Notes: generated by a model from the sequence alone, not told the origin. Counted from the first letter of the stretch, positions 18,215 through 27,576 are shown. The stretch: DNA of 64,000 nt from Noviherbaspirillum humi (GCF_900188095.1 NZ_FZOT01000013.1:96393-160392); one strand, 5' to 3'. Translations and numbers: made by a program.

Positions 18215-19126
18215 ATGAATTTCGATCTCGGCGACCTGCGCGCCTTCACCGCCGTCGTCGACCATGGCGGTTTCGCCGCCGCCGCCGGCAAGCTCAACCT
18301 GTCCCAGCCGGCATTGTCGCGCCGGGTCGAGAAGCTGGAGGAGGCGCTGGGCGTCAAGCTGTTCGAGCGCACCACGCGCCGCGTCGAGCTGACGCCGGTC
18401 GGGCGCCATTTCATCCATCGCGCGCGGCACGTGCTCAATGAGGTCGAAGGCGCGCTGGTCGGCGTCCAGGAACTGGCCGACCGTCTCGCCGGCGAGGTGA
18501 CCATCGCCGCCATCCCTTCCGCCGTGCGCTATTTCCTGCCCAGCGTGATCGCCGCCTACCATCGGCGCTTTCCCGGCATCCGCATCCGGATTCGCGATGT
18601 GCGCGCCACCGAGGTGCTGACCGCCGTGGCGAAATCCGACGCCGATTTCGGGCTCACCTATGTCGGCACCCAGGAGCCGGATCTGGAATTCCTTGCCGTG
18701 TTCGACGAGCAGTTCGTGCTGGCCTGCGGCCGAGCCCACCCGCTGGCGGGCAGGGAAAGGGTGACGTGGCGGGAGCTCGCCGACCATGATTACATCGCCG
18801 AGGCGCCCGGCAGCGCCAACCGCACCCTGATCGACCTGGCGCTGGCCAAGGCGGCGATCCGGCCGAAATGGTTTTGCGAGGTGCAGCATGTGCCCGCGCT
18901 GGTGAACCTGGTGGAGGCCGGGCTTGGCGTCGGCGTGGTGCCGCGGCTGTCGATGCCGATTGGCGAGCATCCCGCCTTGGCCAGCGTGCCGATCGCCGAG
19001 CCGGAGCTGACGCGCACGCTCGGTCTCATCCGCCGCCGGGCGCGGCCGCTGGCGCCCGCCGCACAGCATTTCTACGATCTGCTGCTGGAGTCGCTGCGCA
19101 ATAATTCGCCGCTGGCCGCAGCGTAG
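18215..19126 (+). CDS. LysR-family transcriptional regulator
   Basis: A 303-residue LysR regulator with N-terminal helix-turn-helix (LRAFTAVVDHGGFAAAAGKLNLS to LSRRVEKLEEALG) and a C-terminal effector domain. It is divergent from the Bug gene at 17085 and is followed by the dehydrogenase at 19279, 152 bases downstream. It may serve both. Effector unknown. Confidence 0.9.
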   Translation: MNFDLGDLRAFTAVVDHGGFAAAAGKLNLSQPALSRRVEKLEEALGVKLFERTTRRVELTPVGRHFIHRARHVLNEVEGALVGVQELADRLAGEVTIAAIPSAVRYFLPSVIAAYHRRFPGIRIRIRDVRATEVLTAVAKSDADFGLTYVGTQEPDLEFLAVFDEQFVLACGRAHPLAGRERVTWRELADHDYIAEAPGSANRTLIDLALAKAAIRPKWFCEVQHVPALVNLVEAGLGVGVVPRLSMPIGEHPALASVPIAEPELTRTLGLIRRRARPLAPAAQHFYDLLLESLRNNSPLAAA

Positions 19127-19278
19127 CGGGTGGCGCGCGGCGCGCCGATCTATGCGTGCAGCGGATTAATCAGAAGATTCTTTGCATTTGTCTTGGCCTC
19201 GCCGCGCCCCGATAATCGGCTCCCGGATGGCGGTCCTCGTGCGGCCGCCGAACAGGCAAATCGGAGAATGGAACCCTC

Positions 19279-20337
19279 ATGAAAATCGTCATTCTGCCGG
19301 GCGACGGCATCGGCCCGGAAACCATGGACGTCACCGTCGGCGTGCTGGCCGCCGTCGACAGGCGTTTCGGCCTCGGGCTGGAACTGCAGCATGACATCGC
19401 CGGCCTGGACAGCCTGAAGCGGCACGGCGCCACCGTCACCCCGGCCCTGCTGGAAAAGGTCAAGGCGGCCGACGGCCTGGTGCTCGGCCCGATGTCGACC
19501 TTCGAGATGAAGGACGAGTCCAGGGGCGAGATCAATCCGTCGAAGTTCTTCCGCAAGAGCCTGGACCTGTTCGCCAACATCCGTCCGTCGCGTACCTATG
19601 ACGGCCTGCCCACCAAGGTCAATCCCTTCGACCTGATCGTGGTGCGCGAAAACACGGAAGGCTTCTACGCCGATCGGAACATGGAGCAGGGCAACGGCGA
19701 GCTGCTGGTGACGAAGGACGTGGTCATCTCCATGCGCCGCATCACCCGCGAATGCTGCCTGCGCATCGCCGAATCGGCCTTCGCGCTGGCGGCTACCCGC
19801 AAGAAGCATGTCTCCATCGTGCACAAGGCGAACGTGCTGAAGATCGGCGACGGCATGTTCATGGCATGCTGCCGCGAAATCGCCAGCCGTTATCCGGATG
19901 TCGTCGTGGACGACTACATCGTCGACGCGATGATGGCGCATGCGGTGCGCGCGCCGCAGAAATTCGATGTCATCGTCACCACCAACATGTTCGGCGACAT
20001 CCTGTCCGACCTGACGGCGGAGCTGTCGGGCAGCCTCGGCATGGGCGCTTCGCTCAATGCCGGCACCGAGCATGCCATGGCGCAGGCATCGCACGGCAGC
20101 GCGCCCGACATCGCCGGCCGCAACGTCGCCAATCCCTTCTCGCTGGTGCTGTCGGCGGGCATGCTGCTGAACTGGTTCGGCCAGCGGCGGGGCGGCCGGA
20201 AGTTTGTCGACGCCTACGAGGCCATCGAACGCGGCGTGGCGGAGGCCATCGCTGCCGGGGAAGCCACGCGCGACGTCGGCGGCAGGCTCGGCACCCGGGA
20301 AACCGGCGCGGCGCTGATCGAGCGCCTTGCTCGATAG
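19279..20337 (+). CDS. Isocitrate/isopropylmalate dehydrogenase family protein
   Basis: A 352-residue beta-decarboxylating dehydrogenase that oxidises a 2-hydroxy acid with NAD(P) and releases CO2. Seen: LPGDGIGPE at the N-terminus, NIRPSRTYDG, RENTEGFYADRN (Tyr of the active site), HKANVLKIGDGMF with the catalytic Lys, the signature TTNMFGDILSDLTAELSGSL, and the cofactor loop HGSAPDIAG. NTEGFYADRN differs from LeuB (TGGIYFG-type), so the substrate is more likely an isocitrate-, homoisocitrate- or tartrate-like acid. Its place in an organic-acid block agrees. It converges on the LysR gene at 20341 with a 3-bp gap. Confidence 0.85.
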   Translation: MKIVILPGDGIGPETMDVTVGVLAAVDRRFGLGLELQHDIAGLDSLKRHGATVTPALLEKVKAADGLVLGPMSTFEMKDESRGEINPSKFFRKSLDLFANIRPSRTYDGLPTKVNPFDLIVVRENTEGFYADRNMEQGNGELLVTKDVVISMRRITRECCLRIAESAFALAATRKKHVSIVHKANVLKIGDGMFMACCREIASRYPDVVVDDYIVDAMMAHAVRAPQKFDVIVTTNMFGDILSDLTAELSGSLGMGASLNAGTEHAMAQASHGSAPDIAGRNVANPFSLVLSAGMLLNWFGQRRGGRKFVDAYEAIERGVAEAIAAGEATRDVGGRLGTRETGAALIERLAR

Positions 20338-20340
20338 CAG

Positions 20341-21222
20341 TCAGGCGCTGCGCCGGTCGCCGCCGTTGCCGGTGGCGGCAAGCAAATCCTCGAACGCCCG
20401 GCCATAGGGCGATTGCGTCGGCCACAGCATTCCGATGCGCCGCTTCGGCGACTCCCCGCCGACGGCGATGCCGACCACGCCCGGCGGCAGCGGCGCTGCC
20501 CGTGACCAGTCGGGCACCAGCGACACCCCCAGTCCGCAGCCGACCAGGGCCACGATGCCGTCCAGCGCATCCAGCTCGAAGCGCTGCTTGGGCTGTATCC
20601 CGTGCTGCTGCAGGAACTGGTCCGCCGGCGAGCCGCCCCAGTTGCGGCGGTCGTAGCGGATCAGCGGCATCTCCGCCAGCAGCTGCAAGGGATCGCGGCC
20701 GGCAAGGCTGCGCGGCGCCAGCACGATCAGCGGTTCCTCCCGCAGGGTGCGCCAGGTCAGGGATTTCGGAATGGCGAAGGGCGGCGCCACCATCACCGCC
20801 GCATCCAGCTTGTCATGCAGTACCTGATGGTAGAGGTCGCGCGAGACGCCGACCTCGATATAGGCGTCGACGCCGGGATGGCGCTCCACCAGGGCCGACA
20901 GCATGGGCGGCAGCAAGCCGGTGGCCGCGGTGGAGATGGCGCCCAGCCGCAGGCCGCCCACCATCCCTTCACCCAGCGTGGCGGCATGCAGCTCGCGCAC
21001 TTCCTGCTGGAACTGGCGGGCCCGGGCGAGCAGCCGGGCGCCGCTCTCGGTGAGGCGCACCGTGCGCCCCGAGCGCACGATCAGCCGGGTGGAAAAGTCC
21101 CGTTCCAGCACATGGATGCGCTGGGCCAGCGCGGTCGGCGTCAGGTTCAGGCGGCGCGACGCTTCCGCCATCGAGCCGCATTCGGCGATGGCGACGAAAC
21201 TGTCGATGTAGCTGGTTTCCAT
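20341..21222 (-). CDS. LysR-family transcriptional regulator
   Basis: A 293-residue LysR regulator. The frame is open far upstream, but the start at 21222 (METSYIDSFVAIAECGSM) gives the standard N-terminus and leaves the divergent aldolase gene free. The helix-turn-helix covers AEASRRLNLTPTALAQRIHVLE. The effector domain ends DRRSA. It most likely controls the divergent RraA-like aldolase and alpha-hydroxy-acid dehydrogenase. Two dyads lie in the shared intergenic space. Confidence 0.88.
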   Translation of the reverse strand: METSYIDSFVAIAECGSMAEASRRLNLTPTALAQRIHVLERDFSTRLIVRSGRTVRLTESGARLLARARQFQQEVRELHAATLGEGMVGGLRLGAISTAATGLLPPMLSALVERHPGVDAYIEVGVSRDLYHQVLHDKLDAAVMVAPPFAIPKSLTWRTLREEPLIVLAPRSLAGRDPLQLLAEMPLIRYDRRNWGGSPADQFLQQHGIQPKQRFELDALDGIVALVGCGLGVSLVPDWSRAAPLPPGVVGIAVGGESPKRRIGMLWPTQSPYGRAFEDLLAATGNGGDRRSA

Positions 21223-21238
21223 GGCGGTCTCCGGGAAT

Positions 21239-21313
21239 GAACTTTTTGTTCTGTTTGAAGCTACAAAAATAAAATTGTGCGGGTATTGCTTCAGCTTGAC
21301 AATGAGACTTGTC
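21239..21313. promoter_or_regulatory. Divergent LysR/aldolase control region
   Basis: Two dyads occur: GAAC-TTTTT-GTTC (21239-21251), next to the LysR start, and GACAA-TGAGAC-TTGTC (21298-21313), on the aldolase side. A TTGACA hexamer (21296-21301) overlaps the second, but no -10 at the proper distance is convincing. The dyads are plausible LysR binding sites. Confidence 0.4.
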
Positions 21314-21372
21314 CAATAATCAAGGCGGCTTTCCGATTCCGCTGAAGCCGTCCACTCCAGAGGAGACATGCG

Positions 21373-22095
21373 ATGGGCGTCGAACCGATTCCAATGCAAG
21401 CCGAGGTCATCCAGGCGCTGGCCAACGTGACCACCGCCACCCTCACCACCGTGCTGCTCAAGAAAGGGCTGCGCAATGTCTGGATGCGCGGCGCCATGCC
21501 GCTCAAGCCGGGCCAGCCGCGCATCATCGGCCGCGCCTTCACCCTGCGCTTCGTGCCGGCGCGGGAAGACCTGGCGACGCCGGCCTCCTGGGGCGCGCCG
21601 ATCTCCACCCGGGCGGCAATCGAAGCCATGCCCGAGGGCTGCATTGCGGTGGTCGATGCCATGGGCGTGGCCGATGCCGGCATCTTCGGCGACATCCTGT
21701 GCGCGCGCATGGAGAAGCGCGGCGTGGCGGCCCTGGTGACGGACGGCGTGGTGCGCGACGTGGCCGGCGTGCTCGGCACCGGCTTGCCGGTCTGGTGCCA
21801 GGGCGTGGCGGCGCCGCCCTCGGTGGCAGGCCTGACCTTCGTCGGCTGGCAGGAACCGATCGGCTGCGGCGGCGTGGCGGTGTTCCCGAATGATGTGGTG
21901 GTGATCGATACCGACGGCGCAGTGCTGATTCCCGCCGCCATGCTGGACGAGGTGGTCGCCATGGCGGTGGAGCAGGAAAGGCTGGAGGCCTGGATCATGG
22001 AACAGGTCAACGCCGGCCAGAAATTGCCGGGCCTGTATCCGCCGGACGCGGAGAACAAGGCGCGCTACGAAGCATGGGCACGCGATCGGCGCTGA
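21373..22095 (+). CDS. RraA-like aldolase (4-hydroxy-4-methyl-2-oxoglutarate aldolase family)
   Basis: A 240-residue protein of the RraA/HMG-aldolase fold. The class II pyruvate-aldolase motif is present: GDILCARMEKRGVAALVTDG followed by VVRD, with the metal-binding Asp and substrate-binding Arg. True aldolases of this family cleave 4-hydroxy-4-methyl- or 4-carboxy-4-hydroxy-2-oxoacids to pyruvate or oxaloacetate, late in aromatic acid breakdown. The RNase E inhibitor RraA is shorter, and the catabolic neighbours favour the enzyme role. The alpha-hydroxy-acid dehydrogenase follows after 46 bases. Confidence 0.85.
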   Translation: MGVEPIPMQAEVIQALANVTTATLTTVLLKKGLRNVWMRGAMPLKPGQPRIIGRAFTLRFVPAREDLATPASWGAPISTRAAIEAMPEGCIAVVDAMGVADAGIFGDILCARMEKRGVAALVTDGVVRDVAGVLGTGLPVWCQGVAAPPSVAGLTFVGWQEPIGCGGVAVFPNDVVVIDTDGAVLIPAAMLDEVVAMAVEQERLEAWIMEQVNAGQKLPGLYPPDAENKARYEAWARDRR

Positions 22096-22141
22096 TGCCT
22101 GCGGGATACATGCGGAAAACCGGAAAGCGCAGGCGCAAGCC

Positions 22142-23446
22142 ATGACGATGGACCCCGCCGAGACCCGCATCGACACCGCCGCCGGCGCGGCGGCGGCGAG
22201 CCCGCTTGCCGCGCCGCGCCGCCTGCGTCGCCTGCTGTCGCTGGACGACTTCGAACCTGCCGCCAGGCGCCACCTGCCGCGGCCGGTGTTCGGCTACATG
22301 GTGGCCGCCGCCGAAACTCGCCGCTCGCTGCATGCCAACCGCAGCGCCTTCGCCGATTACGAATTCCTGCCCCGGGTGCTGGTGGACGTCTCGGGCCGCA
22401 CCCAGGAAACCAATCTGTTCGGCCAGCGCTACGCCTCGCCGTTCGGTCTGGCGCCGCTGGGGCTGAGTGCGCTGTCGACCTATCGCGGCGATCTCGTCAT
22501 GGCGGCCGCGGCGGCGCGGGCGGGCGTGCCGATGATCATGAGCGGCTCCTCGCTGATCCCGATGGAGCAGGTGGCCGCCCAGGCGCCGGATGCGTGGTTT
22601 CAAGCCTATCTTCCGGGCGACGAGGCGGGCATCGAGGCCTTGATCGATCGGGTGATCCGGGCCGGCTTCCGCACCCTGGTGCTGACGGTGGATACGCAGG
22701 TGCCGCCGAATCCCGAGAACACCGCCCGCATGGGCTTCTCGGCGCCGCTGCGGCCGAGCGCGCGCCTGGCCTGGGATGGATTGATTCGTCCGCGCTGGTT
22801 GTTCGGCACCTTCCTGCGCACGCTGCTGCTGCACGGCCTGCCGCATTTCGAGAACAACTACGCCACCCGCGGCGCGCCCATCCTCTCCGGCTCGGTGCTG
22901 CGCGACTTTTCCGAGCGCGGCCATCTAAGCTGGCGGCATTTCGCGCAGGTAAGAAAGCAATGGCCGGGCAAGCTGGTGCTCAAGGGCGTCCTGCGCGTCG
23001 AGGATGCCTGCATTGCGCGGGACGCCGGCGCCGACGGCATCATCGTCTCCAACCATGGCGGCCGCCAGCTCGACGGCGCGATCGCGCCGCTGCGGATGCT
23101 GCCGGACATCGCCAATGCCTGTGCCGACCTGCCGGTGATGCTGGACGGCGGCGTCAGGCGCGGCACCGATGTGCTGAAGGCTTTGGCGCTGGGCGCGCGC
23201 ATGGTGTTCGTCGGCCGGCCGTTCGGCTATGCCGCCGCGATCGGCGGCGAGGCGGGAGTGCGCCATGCGATCGGCCTGCTGGCGAAGGAGGTGTCGCGCG
23301 ACATGGCGATGCTGGGCTTGCGCTCGCTGGAGGAAATCCGCGCGGCGGACATCCTGCGCCCGTGCCGGCCGGCAGGGCGGCGCGAAGGGATGACGGAGCA
23401 TGAAGCGCATGATCCGGCATTGACGCAAGCCGCCGGCGCGGATTGA
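22142..23446 (+). CDS. FMN-dependent alpha-hydroxy-acid dehydrogenase/oxidase
   Basis: A 434-residue TIM-barrel flavoprotein of the L-lactate dehydrogenase (LldD), glycolate oxidase and mandelate dehydrogenase family. It oxidises an L-2-hydroxy acid to the 2-oxo acid. Seen: FGLAPLGLSAL, a TVDTQVPPNPENTARMGF stretch, and the catalytic SNHGGRQLDG with His base and Arg, then LDGGVRRGTDVLKALALGA for FMN phosphate. The N-terminal ~35 residues and C-terminal tail are longer than usual. It could supply a 2-oxo acid to the aldolase encoded just upstream. The exact substrate is unknown. Confidence 0.88.
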   Translation: MTMDPAETRIDTAAGAAAASPLAAPRRLRRLLSLDDFEPAARRHLPRPVFGYMVAAAETRRSLHANRSAFADYEFLPRVLVDVSGRTQETNLFGQRYASPFGLAPLGLSALSTYRGDLVMAAAAARAGVPMIMSGSSLIPMEQVAAQAPDAWFQAYLPGDEAGIEALIDRVIRAGFRTLVLTVDTQVPPNPENTARMGFSAPLRPSARLAWDGLIRPRWLFGTFLRTLLLHGLPHFENNYATRGAPILSGSVLRDFSERGHLSWRHFAQVRKQWPGKLVLKGVLRVEDACIARDAGADGIIVSNHGGRQLDGAIAPLRMLPDIANACADLPVMLDGGVRRGTDVLKALALGARMVFVGRPFGYAAAIGGEAGVRHAIGLLAKEVSRDMAMLGLRSLEEIRAADILRPCRPAGRREGMTEHEAHDPALTQAAGAD

Positions 23447-23470
23447 TCGATGTCCTGTTTCATGCTTTCG

Positions 23471-23499
23471 TTCAATGTTGGGGTTGGATAGCGTATTAT
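23471..23499 (+). promoter_or_regulatory. Weak promoter candidate before the TAXI-TRAP genes
   Basis: TTCAAT and TATTAT are separated by 17 bp and lie 270 bases before the TAXI gene, just upstream of a small frame with a strong ribosome site. The -35 is poor (3 of 6), so this is tentative. Confidence 0.3.
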
Positions 23500-23542
23500 C
23501 ATCCCACGCACAAAAAAGAAGTTGGAAGGAGACAAGTCAGAC

Positions 23543-23641
23543 ATGGTTACCACGACCGACCCTCGCCCCGGCTCGCGCGCGCATCCGCGCCGCGGCACGA
23601 CGCGTCCCCCGGCTGCATCGACCGGACACGGCCCGGCCTGA
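23543..23641 (+). CDS. Possible 32-residue leader peptide
   Basis: ATG at 23543 follows GGAAGGAG by ten bases and opens a 32-codon frame rich in Arg, Pro and Thr (MVTTTDPRPGSRAHPRRG onward), ending 122 bases before the TAXI gene. The strong ribosome site and location between a promoter candidate and a transporter operon suggest a leader. The product matches nothing I know, and the composition is typical of random GC-rich sequence, so it may be spurious. Confidence 0.25.
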   Translation: MVTTTDPRPGSRAHPRRGTTRPPAASTGHGPA

Positions 23642-23763
23642 ACGCCGGCGCCGCCGCGCCTTCTTCCCGGCTTCACATCCCTCACGCTTCATTGGTTCGC
23701 AGCTTGGTTTGCCACGCATATGCAGCAAAGCAGTTCATCCGATTCATCACGAGAGGAGCAGAC

Positions 23764-24723
23764 ATGAAACGCCACTTAATACGCGCCTGGATCGCCATCA
23801 TGGCGCTGGGCCTGTGCGCTGTCGCGGCAGCGCAGAACATTTCCATCGCCACCGGCGGCACCGGCGGGGTCTACTACCCGCTGGGCGGCGGCCTGGCGCA
23901 GGTGCTGTCGAAATACGTGCCCGGCATGCAGGCCACCGCCGAGGTCACCGGCGGCTCGGTGGACAACCTGAAGCTGGTCGGCACCGGCAAGCCCTATGTC
24001 GGCTTCTCCATGGCCGACGCGGCGCAGGATGCGATACGGGGCGAGGACAAGTTCAAGTCGGGCAAGGTGCCGGTACGCACCCTGGCGGTGCTGTATCCGA
24101 ACCGCATGCATCTGGTGACGGTGGAAGGGCGCGGCATCAACAAGCTGGCCGATCTCAAGGGCAAGCACATTTCCACCGGATCGCCGGGCAGCGCCACCGA
24201 GGTGATGGCCTTCCGCATCCTGGAAGCGGCCGGCATGGACAAAGACAAGGACGTGAAGCGCGAGCGCCTGTCGGTGGCCGAGTCGGTGAACGCGATCAAG
24301 GACAACAAGATCGATGCCTTCTTCTGGGTCGGCGGCCTGCCGACGGCGGCGGTGACTGACCTGGCCAATACCCCGGGCACCAAGATCAAGATGATCGACC
24401 ATGCCGAGACCGTGCCCGCCATGAACAAGAAGTACGGCAACCTGTATGTCGAGGACACCATCCCGAAGTCAGCCTACAAGGGCATGGACAGCGACAACAA
24501 GCAGGCGACGGTGATGAACATCCTGGTCGCCAACGCCAACATGGATGACAAGACCGCCTACAACATCGTCAAGGTCCTGTTCGAGAAGCGCGACGAGATC
24601 ATCGCGGTGCACAAGGAAGCGGAAAACTTCAAGCTCGAGAACCAGAAGGCGGCCGCCACGCCGGTGCCCTTCCATCCGGGCGCGGCGAAGTATTTCGCCG
24701 AAAAAGGCGTGAAGATGAACTGA
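23764..24723 (+). CDS. TAXI-family TRAP transporter substrate-binding protein
   Basis: A 319-residue periplasmic protein with a Sec signal (about 1-22, ending VAAAQ). The mature start NISIATGGTGGVYYPLGGGLA is typical of TRAP-associated extracytoplasmic immunogenic (TAXI) proteins, which bind glutamate, 2-oxoglutarate and similar acids. The start at 23764 has GAGAGGAG in front of it. It is followed by the fused TRAP permease at 24816, forming a complete two-gene transporter. Confidence 0.93.
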   Translation: MKRHLIRAWIAIMALGLCAVAAAQNISIATGGTGGVYYPLGGGLAQVLSKYVPGMQATAEVTGGSVDNLKLVGTGKPYVGFSMADAAQDAIRGEDKFKSGKVPVRTLAVLYPNRMHLVTVEGRGINKLADLKGKHISTGSPGSATEVMAFRILEAAGMDKDKDVKRERLSVAESVNAIKDNKIDAFFWVGGLPTAAVTDLANTPGTKIKMIDHAETVPAMNKKYGNLYVEDTIPKSAYKGMDSDNKQATVMNILVANANMDDKTAYNIVKVLFEKRDEIIAVHKEAENFKLENQKAAATPVPFHPGAAKYFAEKGVKMN

Positions 24724-24815
24724 TGTGCAGCCTCGCCGTTCCTGGTTGGGAGCGGCGGACTTGCAGCAGCCGGCGTGCGCCACCGCACGCCGTGGACAGG
24801 CTTGGAGAAAGCATC

Positions 24816-26876
24816 ATGAGCGCAGCAAGCGGAGCGGGAACAGGAACGGGATCACCATCGGAAGCGCAGCCGGTCATCAGCGATGAGGCGATGCGCAAGG
24901 TGGAGCAGTACATCGAGGAAGAGGAGGGCGCGGCCAACCGCATGCGCGGATGGCTGGGCGGCTTCCTGACCCTGGTGGCGGTGGTGATGTCGCTGTTCCA
25001 TCTCTACGCCGCCTACGCCATCGTGCCGACCCAGGTGCTGCGGGAGGTCCACGTCGCCTTCGTGCTGTTCCTTTCCTTCCTCATGTTCCCGATAGCGAAG
25101 CGCTTCCGCCACCGCATCATGTGGTGGGACTGGCTCGCGGCGGCCCTGTCGGTGGCCATCGTGGTGTACGCCGTCATGGGCGGCGACGACTTCACCGACC
25201 GTAACACCGTGCCCGAAACCTGGGACATCGTCTTCGGCACGGCGCTCGTGCTGCTGGTGCTAGAAGCCATGCGCCGCACCACCGGCTGGATCATGCCGGT
25301 GGTGACCCTCTGCTTCCTGCTCTATGCGCTGTTCGGCGCCTACCTGCCGCAGCCCTGGACCCACAAGGGTTACGAGATCGGCCGGCTGGTGGGGCAGATG
25401 TACATGACGCTGGAAGGCATCTTCGGCGTGGCGGTGGACGTGTCGTCGTCGCTGATCATCCTGTTCACCATCTTCGGCGCCTTCCTGCAGTTCTCCAACG
25501 CCGGCAAGTTCTACATCGATTTCTCGTTCTCCGCCATGGGCGGCAAGCCCACCGGCGCCGGGCGCACCGTGGTGCTGGCTTCCTTCCTGCTCGGCGGCCC
25601 GTCCGGTTCCGGCGTCGCCACCACCGTCACCCTCGGCTCGGTCGCCTGGCCGATGCTGGCCAAGGTCGGCTACGAGCGCAATGCCGCCGGCGGCCTGCTC
25701 GCCGCCGGCGGGCTCGGTGCCATCATCTCGCCGCCGGTGCTGGGCGCGGCCGCCTTCCTGATCGCCGAGTTCCTGAAGATTTCCTACCTCGACGTGCTGC
25801 TGATGGCCGCCATTCCGACGGTGCTGTTCTACCTGGCGCTGTTCCTGATGGTGGAAATCGACGCCCGCAAGTACGGCATGAAGGACGTCGCCTTCGACAA
25901 GGTGGACTCGGTCTGGAACCTGGCCCGCCGCTACTGGTTTCACTTCGTCTCGCTGATCTCGATCATCGTCTTCATGATGCTCGGCTATTCGCCCATCCTG
26001 TCGGTATTCTGGGCGACGATCGTCACCTTCCTGGTCAGCTTCCTGCGCGCCGACTCCACCCTCCTGCCGCGCGACCTGCTGCGCGGCGGCGGGTTCTGGC
26101 GCAAGCTGGCGCAATCCAAGCTGGTGAAGGCGCTCGAAGCCGGTTCCACCGGCATGCTGAACGTGGGCACCACCTGCGCCGGCGCCGGCCTCATCGTCGG
26201 CGTGGTCACGCTCACCGGCCTCGGCCTCAAGTTCAGCTCCATCGTGATCAACTACGCCGGCGGCTCGCTGCTGCTGACCACCATCTACACGGCGCTGGTG
26301 GTGTGGATCGTCGGCCTGGCGGTGCCGGTGACGGCCAGCTACATCATCTGCGCGGTGATCGCCGCGCCGGCCCTCACCAAGCTCGGCGTGCCGGACTTTG
26401 CCGCCCACATGTTCATCTTCTATTATGCGGTGCTGTCCGAAGTGTCGCCGCCGACGGCGCTGTCGCCCTTCGCCGCTTCCGCCATCACCGGCGGCGATCC
26501 CTACAAGACGACGATGCAGTGCTGGAAGTACACCGTGCCGGCCTTCCTGCTGCCGTTCATGTTCGTGCTCGACCCGAGCGGGCAGGGCCTGCTGCTGATG
26601 GGTTCCACCAAGGCGCTGGCCAATGCGAACTGGCTGTCGATCGCGGAAGTCACGGTCACCGCCGCCATCGGCATCGCCGCCATCGCCGCCGGCTTCCAAG
26701 GCTGGATGTGGCTGCGCACCACGCTGGTGGAGCGCATCATGCTGATCGTCGCCGGCTTCGCGCTGGTCTATCCCGGCGTCGTGGCCGATATCGTGGGATT
26801 CGGCCTGGTGATCGTGGCGGTGGCGATGCAGTTCCTGCGCGGACGCGGACTGCCGGCGCGCACCGGAGCGCGGTAA
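24816..26876 (+). CDS. TRAP transporter fused permease (4TM + 12TM)
   Basis: A 686-residue inner-membrane protein that fuses the small (DctQ-like) and large (DctM-like) TRAP subunits, the form normally paired with TAXI binding proteins. Many hydrophobic helices run from about residue 45 to the end; the large domain has the Gly-rich LASFLLGGPSGSGVATTVTL and the SEVSPPTALSPFAASAI motif. Start at 24816 (MSAASGAG) follows TTGGAGAAA; an in-frame upstream extension is not membrane-like. It should drive sodium-coupled uptake of the ligand bound by the TAXI protein. Confidence 0.92.
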   Translation: MSAASGAGTGTGSPSEAQPVISDEAMRKVEQYIEEEEGAANRMRGWLGGFLTLVAVVMSLFHLYAAYAIVPTQVLREVHVAFVLFLSFLMFPIAKRFRHRIMWWDWLAAALSVAIVVYAVMGGDDFTDRNTVPETWDIVFGTALVLLVLEAMRRTTGWIMPVVTLCFLLYALFGAYLPQPWTHKGYEIGRLVGQMYMTLEGIFGVAVDVSSSLIILFTIFGAFLQFSNAGKFYIDFSFSAMGGKPTGAGRTVVLASFLLGGPSGSGVATTVTLGSVAWPMLAKVGYERNAAGGLLAAGGLGAIISPPVLGAAAFLIAEFLKISYLDVLLMAAIPTVLFYLALFLMVEIDARKYGMKDVAFDKVDSVWNLARRYWFHFVSLISIIVFMMLGYSPILSVFWATIVTFLVSFLRADSTLLPRDLLRGGGFWRKLAQSKLVKALEAGSTGMLNVGTTCAGAGLIVGVVTLTGLGLKFSSIVINYAGGSLLLTTIYTALVVWIVGLAVPVTASYIICAVIAAPALTKLGVPDFAAHMFIFYYAVLSEVSPPTALSPFAASAITGGDPYKTTMQCWKYTVPAFLLPFMFVLDPSGQGLLLMGSTKALANANWLSIAEVTVTAAIGIAAIAAGFQGWMWLRTTLVERIMLIVAGFALVYPGVVADIVGFGLVIVAVAMQFLRGRGLPARTGAR

Positions 26877-27119
26877 GGAAGAGCGGCGCTAAAGGCCAGG
26901 CAGCTGACGTTCCGTATCGAATTTGCTGCTCTCGAAATGACAGTCCTCCGGCACTGTCAGCCTTTGTCGGGGATGGCTCGTCCCCCAGTACAGCGGAAAA
27001 ACTTCCATAGCGGTCTTGCCACTCGCCCGCCATGTGGACAATACCTGCCTTGCTTGGTGGGTCTGTTCAGGATTGGTGGAAATCGTCTGCCAGCGAACCA
27101 TCCTGCCTTACTGGCGGAT

Positions 27120-27551
27120 CCCTCCAATGTCGGCTACCGCCGGAAAAGCGGTCATTATTACGCCTGCAAACGAATCGGTTGTGGATCGATCCGGTCAGCA
27201 GCCTGGTGATCTCGCTTTTGGTGATCATCGGGAATTAGGCATTGCTGCGCGAATCGGCCAGGCTGGCGCTGCACGCGGTGCCGAACGGCATTGGCGCCGA
27301 CCAGGTCGACGCCCATCTGGCTTCGGTCGACGGCGTGGCCGAAGTGCATGAACTGCATGTCTGGGGATTGAGCACTACCGACACTGCCTTGACCGCGCAC
27401 TTGGTCTTTCCAGGTGGCTATCCGGATGACGATGCCCGAGTCGCCATCAGTGAGCAGTTACGCAAGCGACTCAACATCGGTCACTCCACCATTCAAATCA
27501 AAATGGAAAAGCCCGGGGCACGCCTGCGAACTGGCGCCGCCCGAGACGTTA
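27120..27551 (+). pseudogene. Decayed cation diffusion facilitator (CzcD/DmeF type), C-terminal remnant
   Basis: The sequence keeps the end of the last membrane helix (LWIDPVSSLVISLLVIIG) and most of the cytosolic domain (LLRESARLALHAVPNGI, VAEVHELHVWGLSTTDTALT, LNIGHSTIQI). An in-frame TAG at 27236-27238 stands where intact homologues usually have Trp. Upstream, the helix residues sit in a shifted frame, and downstream the usual HGPC-ELAP-like tail appears in another frame (HACELAPPE). The N-terminal ~170 residues are missing. Intact proteins export Zn, Co or Cd. With one stop and at least one or two frameshifts it cannot make a working transporter. Confidence 0.75.
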
Positions 27552-27576
27552 CAGCCAAGTCACACCAGGTGGCGCC

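Noticed and set aside
19150..20094. Long minus-strand frame across the dehydrogenase gene
   Set aside because: It is the antisense shadow of a strongly conserved dehydrogenase; His/Gln/Asp-rich translation without domains.
25260..26699. 479-codon minus-strand frame inside the TRAP permease gene
   Set aside because: Antisense frame caused by GC-rich codon use of the membrane protein; no family features.
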